Shown piece by piece: positions 54,786-62,090 of a stretch of DNA of 64,000 nucleotides. The stretch covers positions 1,289,449 through 1,353,448 of the forward strand of contig NZ_JAGHZS010000001.1 in assembly GCF_017745275.1 (NCBI RefSeq), written 5' to 3'. Each line of letters opens with the position of its first letter. The first letter of the stretch is position 1. The position numbers were made by a program, and so were the translations under genes. This stretch comes from Chitinophaga sp. (GTDB lineage: Bacteria; Bacteroidota; Bacteroidia; Chitinophagales; Chitinophagaceae). The notes beneath the pieces were generated by a model that saw only the letters and a program-made list of their open reading frames with translations, was not told the DNA's origin and did not search any database.

Positions 54786-55223
54786 ATGTCAGACATTATG
54801 ATCGCAGTAGACCTGAGCAGCTTTTCAGAACACCTGATCAGCACAGGCATATCACTGGCCGATAAGATGAATGCATCCGTTACGCTCTTTTCTGTAGTGG
54901 AAATTGGAATCGGATTAGGTTTACCGGAAGGGGGCCCCGTATTTACAGACATCCCGGCACAGATAAAGGAAGTAGAAGAAAGACTGGAAGCTTACAGGCA
55001 AAATTACCCGGACAACGACCGTATCAAGATACTCGTTTCCGCAGGTAATCCGAAACATGAAACACTGGAACAGGCACATGCAGGCAACACCTCTATGCTG
55101 GTGGTAGGCACCCATGGCAGAACGGGGCTGGATCATATGCTGCTGGGCAGTAACGCCGAATATATTATCCGCCATTCCAGGATCCCGGTATTGGTAGTGC
55201 CTTACAACCAGGACAAACACTAG
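54786..55223 (+). CDS. Universal stress protein (UspA family)
   Basis: 145 residues with the Usp fold: MIAVDLSSFSEHLI at the start, VGTHGRTGLDHMLLGSNAE (the G-x2-G-x9-G(S/N) ATP-binding motif) and ending IPVLVVPYNQ. These bind ATP and affect stress survival. It follows tetR with a matching operator and is followed by a terminator. A usp controlled by a TetR-type sensor is an unusual but plausible pair. Confidence 0.9.
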   Translation: MSDIMIAVDLSSFSEHLISTGISLADKMNASVTLFSVVEIGIGLGLPEGGPVFTDIPAQIKEVEERLEAYRQNYPDNDRIKILVSAGNPKHETLEQAHAGNTSMLVVGTHGRTGLDHMLLGSNAEYIIRHSRIPVLVVPYNQDKH

Positions 55224-55275
55224 CGGTTTCCGATTAACACTCAACAGTTTATAGCAACAGTCCGACCTGTTGCCC

Positions 55276-55306
55276 GATCCCGGCGGATTTCGCCGGGATT
55301 TTTTTA
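55276..55306 (+). terminator. Terminator after usp
   Basis: Stem ATCCCGGCG (55277-55285) / CGCCGGGAT (55291-55299), loop GATTT, then TTTTTTTA. Confidence 0.85.
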
Positions 55307-55437
55307 TCTCACCCGTCTCTCCAAAGCAATTATTCATCAGGATAGAAGAATGAATTGTTGCCTGCAGGAAAACTAATCCTGATGATTAAAATCCGCTTAA
55401 ACTCCGCACGGTTAAGGAATTAAAATGAAAGTTACCC

Positions 55438-55445
55438 TAACTTTG
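55438..55445 (+). promoter_or_regulatory. Putative -7 box of mprF
   Basis: TAACTTTG, 41 nt before the TTG start at 55487. No in-frame ATG lies between. Confidence 0.45.
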
Positions 55446-55486
55446 TCCGCTATAGCGAACAACAATTTCACGAAACCTACAAACCT

Positions 55487-58066
55487 TTGGGAAAGAAATT
55501 TTTTACTGCAGCATTTCTGCGCAAGCTCCATTTAAAAGAGCTGCTGGCGGTGTTATTTATCTTACTGGCCATCTACTTTTTCCGTTCACAACGTCATGAA
55601 TTATATGCTTTAGTGCCTGCCATCAAACGGGCCAACATCAATTGGGTGACCACCGGGGTGATCATTACCGGGGTATATATTTTACTACAGGCAGCAATGT
55701 ATGTATTCAGCTTCCGTGCGGTTGGAGCGCGGCTGGATCTCATAAAGAGTACAGAGCTTTTCCTGAAACGCAACCTGTTATCCGTATTTCTGCCCGCGGG
55801 AGGTATCAGTTCCCTGGCTTACCTCCCGCAGAGTTTGCGTCGCACCGGCTTGCACAAACAACAGATACATCAGGCTTCCGGCATTTACGGCTTCGTAGGC
55901 ATCCTGTCAGTTTTCCTGGTAGGCATTCCCGTAGTAGCTTACTCGATGTTACATAACGGTTCTATGCGTGATGCGATATGGGGACTGGTGGCTATCTGTG
56001 TTCTGCTGCTGGGAGTGGTGCTGCTGGTGCGTTCTATGCAATCCAAGGGCAAAGCCTATCAATTACTGGTAAAATATTTTCCGGGCGCAGCACAACAGGT
56101 AGATGAAATTTTCACCTTCCAGTTATCGGTGCCTGCATTTATGAATACCGTATTAGCTTCTGTGCTGATTGAAGTGGCGGGCGTGGCACATTTATACCTG
56201 AGTATGCTGGCCGTGGGCGTTACCCCGTCGCTGGAAGCGGCTTGTGTAGGCTATATTGTGGCTACCATCTTCCTGATTATTTCCCCTTTTTTACGTGGAC
56301 TGGGTGCTATTGAATTATCGCTGGCATACCTGCTTAGTAACTATGGATTCACCACTTTACAGGCACTGGAAATCACGTTGTTGTTCCGTTTATTTGAATT
56401 CTGGCTGCCGTTGATAGCAGGTATGTTTGCCTTTGCATTAAAAGGCAAAGAGCTGGTACTGCGGTTATTACCCCCTATCCTGATTTTCCTGCTGGGTATG
56501 GTCAATATCTTTTCAGTGCTCACGCCACCGCTGGCCAATCGTATGCATTTACTGCGTGCATATATTCCCGGCACTTCTATACATGCCACCAACTTACTGG
56601 TGGTATTCCTGGGACTGGTATTATTGGTAACGGCCACTTTCCTGTTCCGCGGCCTGCGCAGCGCGTGGATTGTAGCGCTGGCAGTATCTGTGCTATCGGT
56701 ATTTGGGCATATCGGGAAAGCGCTGGATTATGAAGAAGCTTCCCTGGCGCTGGTTACCAGCGTTATATTATTGATCACTTCGCGGCATTACCGGGTAAAA
56801 AGTAATCCACAACTGGTGAATATCGGCGTGGTAACGGCTTTGGCCACCTTCTTCCTGGTGCTGGTTTTTGGTACCATTGGATTTTACTTCCTGAATGTGC
56901 GTCATTTTGGTATTGACTTTACATGGCAACAATCTATCCGCCATGCTTTTCACTGTTTTATGTTGTTGGAAGATGATGGATTAAAACCAGTGACCCGCTT
57001 TGGGAAAGAGTTTATGTCGGCCATCCGGGTATTGGGTGTGAGTGCCTGGGCTTTCCTCTTCTACACCATTATCCGTCCTTACCTTCATATCACGCAGCAA
57101 ACGAATACCAGTCTTGAAAAAGCACGCTTTTACCTGAGCCAGTATGGTGATTCCCCGATGGATTATTTTAAAATAGGGCAGGATAAGTTGCTGTTTGTAT
57201 CTGATCAGTACGAAGGGTTTATTGCTTACCGGGTAGCTGGCAGCTTTGCCATTGTGTTAGAAGAACCGGTATGCAGTGAAAGTAACAAACTGAATGTGTT
57301 ACTGGAATTTGAACAACAATGTAAGAAGATGGGATTGCGTCCTGCGTTTTATCGTGTAGATGAAGACAGTACCTATTATTTCAGTCATCTTAAAAAGAAA
57401 AAGATGCTGATAGGCCAGGAAGCGATCATGGATATACGCAATTTTACCCTGAGTGGGAAAGATAAAAAATCGCTCCGTAACGGGTTGAACAGTTTAGCCA
57501 ACAAAGGCTATGTAACTACCTTCCATGCGGCGCCGCAAACACCGGCGATGTTACAAACCTTGAAGCAGGTGAGTGATGAATGGCTGCAACAATACGAGGT
57601 GAAAGAACTTACTTTTTCACAGGGCCTTTTTGATGCAGATAGTATCCGCGAGCAGGATGTGATTACTGTAACAAATAGTGAAGGCCTGGTAGTGGCTTTC
57701 CTGAATATCATCCCTGACTATGCGCCGGGAGAGTGTACTTATGACCTGATCCGCAAGCGTTCTGATGCACCGGGTGGTGTAATGGATGCGCTGATCATTG
57801 CTTTAATCCAGGATGCACAGCAAAAGGAATTGCAATTCCTGAACCTTGGTATGGTGCCGATGTCGGGCATTATTCAACCCGAAAACACTGCAGAAAAAAT
57901 GGTAAAGTATGCCTATGAAAAATTGCGTTTCTTCCGTCATTACCAGGGTTTACGGGAATTCAAAGAAAAATATGCAACGGAGTGGACCAACAAATACCTG
58001 GTATACGAACACGATTTCGACCTGATACAACTGCCTTCTGCACTGAGTAAGGTAATGCAACCGTAA
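55487..58066 (+). CDS. mprF: Bifunctional lysylphosphatidylglycerol flippase/synthase
   Basis: 859 residues. The N-terminal half is a multi-helix flippase domain (LKELLAVLFILLAIYFF and onward, about 10-520) containing LFLKRNLLSVFLPAGGISSLAYLPQSL, and the C-terminal part (about 560-859) is the DUF2156/GNAT-type synthase (YFKIGQDKLLFVSDQYEGFIAYRV, FYRVDEDSTYYFSHLKKKKM, FLNLGMVPMSG). MprF adds Lys or Ala from tRNA to phosphatidylglycerol and flips it, lowering surface charge. The TTG start at 55487 (LGKKFFTAAF) is used; no earlier ATG is in frame before a stop. The next gene is AcvB-like. Confidence 0.9.
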   Translation: MGKKFFTAAFLRKLHLKELLAVLFILLAIYFFRSQRHELYALVPAIKRANINWVTTGVIITGVYILLQAAMYVFSFRAVGARLDLIKSTELFLKRNLLSVFLPAGGISSLAYLPQSLRRTGLHKQQIHQASGIYGFVGILSVFLVGIPVVAYSMLHNGSMRDAIWGLVAICVLLLGVVLLVRSMQSKGKAYQLLVKYFPGAAQQVDEIFTFQLSVPAFMNTVLASVLIEVAGVAHLYLSMLAVGVTPSLEAACVGYIVATIFLIISPFLRGLGAIELSLAYLLSNYGFTTLQALEITLLFRLFEFWLPLIAGMFAFALKGKELVLRLLPPILIFLLGMVNIFSVLTPPLANRMHLLRAYIPGTSIHATNLLVVFLGLVLLVTATFLFRGLRSAWIVALAVSVLSVFGHIGKALDYEEASLALVTSVILLITSRHYRVKSNPQLVNIGVVTALATFFLVLVFGTIGFYFLNVRHFGIDFTWQQSIRHAFHCFMLLEDDGLKPVTRFGKEFMSAIRVLGVSAWAFLFYTIIRPYLHITQQTNTSLEKARFYLSQYGDSPMDYFKIGQDKLLFVSDQYEGFIAYRVAGSFAIVLEEPVCSESNKLNVLLEFEQQCKKMGLRPAFYRVDEDSTYYFSHLKKKKMLIGQEAIMDIRNFTLSGKDKKSLRNGLNSLANKGYVTTFHAAPQTPAMLQTLKQVSDEWLQQYEVKELTFSQGLFDADSIREQDVITVTNSEGLVVAFLNIIPDYAPGECTYDLIRKRSDAPGGVMDALIIALIQDAQQKELQFLNLGMVPMSGIIQPENTAEKMVKYAYEKLRFFRHYQGLREFKEKYATEWTNKYLVYEHDFDLIQLPSALSKVMQP

Positions 58067-58174
58067 CCATTTGCGAACGAACAATTGCCGGAGGGATATT
58101 GTTTCATCAGCATGTGCTAATTTAGCAGTGGGGGCTCTACCCGTCCTCATTCACCATTGCAAGCAGAAGACCAT

Positions 58175-58879
58175 ATGATATTATCAGGAATGTTATCAAA
58201 GACAAGGAAGTTGTTCATCGGGGTATTATTGTTGGCGGCAACGCAGGCGCCTGCACAAAACATCAGTAATCTGCCGGTGGTAACCAAAGCCCCCGCAGCA
58301 GTTACTACTGCTCCCCTGATCCTCTATATCACCGGAGATGGGGGTATGAAAAAATTTTCCGCCAATGTGATAGAGTCTTTCCATCAGAAAAATTATCCGG
58401 TGGTGGCGTTAAATGCCCTGAAGTATTTCTGGAATAAGAAAACGCCGCAGCAGGCCGGCAAAGATGTTGCCGCCCTGATTAAAAGTTACCAATCGCAATG
58501 GTCCAGCAATAACGGTGTTGTGTTGATTGGTTATTCATTAGGGGCAGATGTTATGCCTTTTATTTACACCAGCTTGCCGGTAGAAGTGGCGGCGGAGGTA
58601 AAGCATATGGTGTTGCTGTCTCCTTCTTTAACCACCGACCTGGAAGTACATGTATCTGATATGCTGGGGAAATCCAACAATAAGGGCATGAGTGTCATTG
58701 CGGAAATGAACAAAATTTCCGGAAAACCCTTGTTATTGGTTTTTGGGGCAGAAGAAAAGGAGTTTAATTTTTCTGCGCTGAGTATTCCTTACCAGAAGCT
58801 GATACTTCCGGGCGGGCATGCTTATGACGAAGATGCCAATGGCGTAGCGGGGAAAATACTGACCGCTTTACATCCCTGA
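58175..58879 (+). CDS. acvB: AcvB/VirJ-type periplasmic esterase (aminoacyl-PG hydrolase-like)
   Basis: 234 residues from ATG 58175 (58190 also possible). Signal peptide ending ATQAPA-Q. VirJ/AcvB domain with LILYITGDGGM, a Ser hydrolase elbow GYSLGADV and a late His in PGGHAYDED. In alphaproteobacteria AcvB removes the amino acid from lysyl-phosphatidylglycerol and is encoded next to LpiA (MprF); here it lies 108 bp after mprF on the same strand. So synthesis, flipping and reversal could be in one operon. Confidence 0.82.
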   Translation: MILSGMLSKTRKLFIGVLLLAATQAPAQNISNLPVVTKAPAAVTTAPLILYITGDGGMKKFSANVIESFHQKNYPVVALNALKYFWNKKTPQQAGKDVAALIKSYQSQWSSNNGVVLIGYSLGADVMPFIYTSLPVEVAAEVKHMVLLSPSLTTDLEVHVSDMLGKSNNKGMSVIAEMNKISGKPLLLVFGAEEKEFNFSALSIPYQKLILPGGHAYDEDANGVAGKILTALHP

Positions 58880-58891
58880 TTTTTTATCTGC

Positions 58892-59581
58892 TTACATCGG
58901 TAGTTTATACCGCTTTTCCAATTCATTCCGGATGCTGCTGGTCAGCGAAATCCGCGCGGCGCCTATCATTACATGGTCGTGGTTTAGTTCTGTAATATGC
59001 CGGAGACTTATTACAAACCAGCGATGTACCCGCATAAATGCATTGGCGGGCAACTGGGATATGATCCAGTCCAGCGTTTCCGTGGTCACCAGCTTTTGAT
59101 CTTCCAGGTGCAGGGTAATATGGTCATCCATGACTTCTATGTACTGCAGGTCCTTGTAAAATACTTTTTCGAGGCGATGTGCTGTTTTAAGCACAAAATA
59201 CTCAGCTGCATACTTTGAGGGGCGGGCTATTCCTTCCATGTCTATGAGGTTATATATTTTGGTAAATACTTCGGTCAATGCTGTTTGAGTAAGGGGCAAT
59301 TGCAAGAGTTCTACCGGCAGGTAATCAAAGCTGCCTGGCGGGTCGGAGTAGGTCATGACCATTACCGGTAATACATCCTGTTGGCCAGGCGGAGGTGGAA
59401 GTGGATCGTCGTAGCATCCAACCAGCAGCACGTCTATCACCTGGGCATCCAGCCATATGCGGGCTTCCTTCATAGTTTGGTAACGTCCTGCGAAGTAAAC
59501 GTATGGGATTGCAGACAAAAAAGTCTCCAGCTCCCCGAATCCTTCCGGGTCATTGCCTAAAATAATACAGTTTAGTACCAT
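58892..59581 (-). CDS. LytTR-type transcriptional regulator with a degenerate receiver
   Basis: 229 residues. C-terminal LytTR DNA-binding domain (about 125-225): FVLKTAHRLEKVFYKDLQYI, MDDHITLHL, MRVHRWFVISLRHI. The N-terminal part has the receiver-like outline (MVLNCIILGNDPEGF...VIDVLLVGCYDD) but has Asn-Asp instead of the acidic pair, and the phospho-acceptor strand ends in Gly rather than Asp, so it is probably not phosphorylated. No LytS kinase is nearby. It converges with acvB. Confidence 0.8.
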   Translation of the reverse strand: MVLNCIILGNDPEGFGELETFLSAIPYVYFAGRYQTMKEARIWLDAQVIDVLLVGCYDDPLPPPPGQQDVLPVMVMTYSDPPGSFDYLPVELLQLPLTQTALTEVFTKIYNLIDMEGIARPSKYAAEYFVLKTAHRLEKVFYKDLQYIEVMDDHITLHLEDQKLVTTETLDWIISQLPANAFMRVHRWFVISLRHITELNHDHVMIGAARISLTSSIRNELEKRYKLPM

Positions 59582-60028
59582 AGCGCTGATTTTGATTCAT
59601 TACGGCTACGAAAATACTCTCCAGTCAGTTGCCCGCGGGCACAGAAGATTAAAGTTAAAGCAGGTGACTGAATAGAGACCCGCGTATTATCTAAAATCTA
59701 ATCTAAACCGCGTTATGAAAAAAGAAATATGGTTCGCATAATACTTTATCAAAAGCTGACAATACTTTCCGATAAAATTGGATTTATTTCAGGAGGGAAC
59801 CGTTAATCCAATGTTAAGTATTATGGAAAAAGAAGGTGGACAGTTAAAGTGATTGTCGCAAGGGGCAATAACTTTCCTGTCCACCACTTCAGGGAGGCTT
59901 ACATAAAAGATCTTTTCGCAGTTGTCTCAGCAACTGTATGAACAGATCTAAGGCCCGAAGGCGGGCGTGTCGTGGGCGCAGGGGAGCTAACGGGAAGGCC
60001 GGTTAACTGGCCGGTGCGCGGACCATGT
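59582..60028. other. 447-bp structured non-coding region
   Basis: No gene. It contains a long hairpin (59835-59885), a second nested hairpin with AGATC/GATCT and CAGTTG/CAACTG (59908-59949), GCCCG/CGGGC (about 59954-59968) and a GC-rich stem GCGCA/TGCGC enclosing a GGCCGGTTAACTGGCC palindrome (about 59978-60018). GC rises sharply at the end. Lies 3' of the 60029 gene and 5' of the LytTR gene on the minus strand. Confidence 0.5.
59835..59885. ncRNA. Candidate structured RNA hairpin
   Basis: Stem GGTGGACAG/CTGTCCACC (9 bp) plus AAAGT/ACTTT and ATTG/CAAT with loop TCGCAAGGGG. A three-part stem-loop this regular in non-coding DNA is unlikely to be chance. No known RNA family recognised; strand of expression unknown. 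Confidence 0.4.
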
Positions 60029-60304
60029 TTACCAGATGTGCAGGAATAAAAGTAACATCGTACTCACGGTGATCAGATTTTTCGAGAACCTGACATTAAA
60101 TCCACCTTTTTCAGAGTAGTAGTAACTTTCTTTGTACCGGTCGTACTCAATGGGAGCACCTAACTCCTTCATCATTTTGAGGAATTCATAGAGTGTTCTT
60201 TCGGAAATACGAAGCCGCTTGGCTAACTGAGCGGGCTTACCGGTCCCTTTGATCCTGATGAGGTAATCAATGGTCTGTAGTCTGTCAAAATAACGCTTTG
60301 GCAT
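60029..60304 (-). CDS. Small winged-helix protein with a C-terminal hydrophobic tail
   Basis: 91 residues. Winged HTH (HTH_11-like): RLQTIDYLIRIKGTGKPAQL, AKRLRISERTLYEFLKMMKEL (recognition helix about 33-52) and the wing GAPIEYDRYKESYYYSEKGG. The last 17 residues NLITVSTMLLLFLHIW are hydrophobic and could anchor it in the membrane or be part of a truncated sensory domain. Family of small Bacteroidota HTH proteins of unknown target. A 9-bp inverted repeat TTAAACCAG/CTGGTTTAA (60359-60414) lies upstream. Confidence 0.65.
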   Translation of the reverse strand: MPKRYFDRLQTIDYLIRIKGTGKPAQLAKRLRISERTLYEFLKMMKELGAPIEYDRYKESYYYSEKGGFNVRFSKNLITVSTMLLLFLHIW

Positions 60305-60358
60305 GTGGCATAGAGGGGTCTTAACGGTTATTTACTGAATTTACGGAATGTGTCTTGA

Positions 60359-60414
60359 TTAAACCAGCATTCTCATATATATATTTAAATGTAAATATTA
60401 AGAGTCTGGTTTAA
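60359..60414. promoter_or_regulatory. Inverted repeat TTAAACCAG/CTGGTTTAA upstream of the HTH gene
   Basis: Perfect 9-bp arms (60359-60367 and 60406-60414) around an AT-rich 38-nt centre. It is 55 bp upstream of the winged-helix gene and 114 bp downstream of the TlpA-like gene stop. Could be an operator or a terminator; no U-tract. Confidence 0.4.
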
Positions 60415-60527
60415 ACGGGTTTTTCAAAATCCGGCTGCATGGCAATGGCGCTGATGCGATCTATCTGCGGACATTTTATTAAACGTTTCCCACATTGTTT
60501 TATTGGCGTTAGACCCCAAAAAATTAC

Positions 60528-61895
60528 TCACTGCAATAATGCGTCATAGATAATGTTGGTAAGCGCCGTTCCGTAGTCCATAGCGGGATCCGGCGGCCTG
60601 GTAGCATATATTTTTCCATTCTTTCCTACTACAATTAATGCAGGATACCTACTGATATTATACTGCGTTAATACCTCCTGATGTTGTGCATCCAGAGAGA
60701 GTAACCACCCCGGCAATTCCTTTATGGTGGCTCCATTACAGCATATATTCACAAATGAAACAGTACCTTCTGTGAAGCAGTTTTTCATCTCTGATAATAT
60801 CTTTTCCAATGAATCACTACCATTGTAAAAGTGCAACAGCACTACCTTTCCGCTGAATTGCTGCAGGCTTATCATCTTTCCCTGCTGATCAGGGAAACTA
60901 AACGGCGGCGCAATGCTACCCTTGCTGATGCCTTTCCTTGATCGCCCGTAAAGCTTTCCTATGGCCTGCCTGCAGGCATCATCCTGTGCAATGGACAGGT
61001 AATCTTTCACACACCACTCCTGCTCTTCCTGTTGATTACCTGCCGCAAAACCGAGCGTGAGTGCATGTGCCAGCAGCTTATCCCGAAACCGGCCACTGTA
61101 ATGCATTTTAATCCATTCATAGATGGCCCGGTTATTACATTCATACCGGTGTTGTATAAAATAATCAGCTTCTGCTTTTTGCAGCAGGTAACTTAAATAA
61201 CGTATAGACATGGCCGTTGTATCCAACTGGGTAACCGATGGCAATGCCGGTAGAATATCCTGCTGATAAAACCGTACCTGCCGTTCTTCCAGTGTACTAT
61301 CCGGCGATGGGGGTAACTTCCATAAAGTACTCACCAGTTTGGCGGCTACTTCTCCCTGTACGTGCGCCTGCGCCAACGCCCAGGTAACTGCGGGTATACT
61401 ATCGCGGTAGGCTGCCAATACCCGGTCACCTGCCTGCAACTGCTGCCGGTACACCGTTGCCAGCGCCGTTGCGGTAGCTTGCAGCGGTAGCGGGATCTGT
61501 GCCTGTTCCCGTCTTGCTTTATACACCCCCCGGTTCACTACCGCTCCCCTGCCGGTAAATACCATACTGTCACCCTGCATGGTGATATGTATACTATCAC
61601 CTTCCCGGATCAGGCCATAGAACTGGTATCCGCTACCGGCATCTGCATAAAAAAACACCTGCCTGCCAACAGACAGCGGCAAACGGAAATAAAAAGAATC
61701 TTTCTTTAATAAGGTATCCTGCGTAAATGCAAGGGAAACACCCGGGTCGTACCACCAGGATAACGATACATTACGCACCGGCCGGTCCACCACCTTGCCT
61801 GCAATCACAGTGGGCGACTGTGCGGCTGCAGATCCTGCCAGCCCTATAAATACGCAGCATATACGCAGTAGCTGCCCTGGTATAAAAAAATGCAT
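60528..61895 (-). CDS. TlpA/thioredoxin-fold protein lacking the CxxC motif
   Basis: 455 residues from the ATG at 61895 (the frame is open further upstream without a signal-like start). Signal peptide MHFFIPGQLLRICCVFIGLAGSAAA-Q. N-terminal DUF4369-like beta region and a helical middle; the C-terminal thioredoxin fold (about 330-455) has APPFSFPDQQGKMISLQQFS and GKVVLLHFYNGSDSLEKIL. Where active TlpA-like proteins have WCGPC there is no Cys pair, so redox activity is unlikely. The cis-Pro equivalent is kept in YPALIVVGKNGKI. Confidence 0.75.
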   Translation of the reverse strand: MHFFIPGQLLRICCVFIGLAGSAAAQSPTVIAGKVVDRPVRNVSLSWWYDPGVSLAFTQDTLLKKDSFYFRLPLSVGRQVFFYADAGSGYQFYGLIREGDSIHITMQGDSMVFTGRGAVVNRGVYKARREQAQIPLPLQATATALATVYRQQLQAGDRVLAAYRDSIPAVTWALAQAHVQGEVAAKLVSTLWKLPPSPDSTLEERQVRFYQQDILPALPSVTQLDTTAMSIRYLSYLLQKAEADYFIQHRYECNNRAIYEWIKMHYSGRFRDKLLAHALTLGFAAGNQQEEQEWCVKDYLSIAQDDACRQAIGKLYGRSRKGISKGSIAPPFSFPDQQGKMISLQQFSGKVVLLHFYNGSDSLEKILSEMKNCFTEGTVSFVNICCNGATIKELPGWLLSLDAQHQEVLTQYNISRYPALIVVGKNGKIYATRPPDPAMDYGTALTNIIYDALLQ

Positions 61896-62090
61896 AAAAA
61901 GGATTTTAAAATGGTAAAATCCCCATGGTAAACACCATAGGGAGATATGATTCACAACGATAGTAAATGAAAACATGATGTATATATCGACGGGTATAGT
62001 CGTCTCATACACCAACTCTGTGCAGCAATGTTAAGGGGAATAAAAGACTGAAGTGTTAATAGATTCTAAACAGTTAATACGGTGTCCGCA

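Noticed and set aside
59954..60018. Possible tRNA, tmRNA or RNase P RNA in the GC-rich stems
   Set aside because: No cloverleaf with a T-loop, no tag-peptide frame and no RNase P core motifs could be found; kept only as an unnamed structured region.
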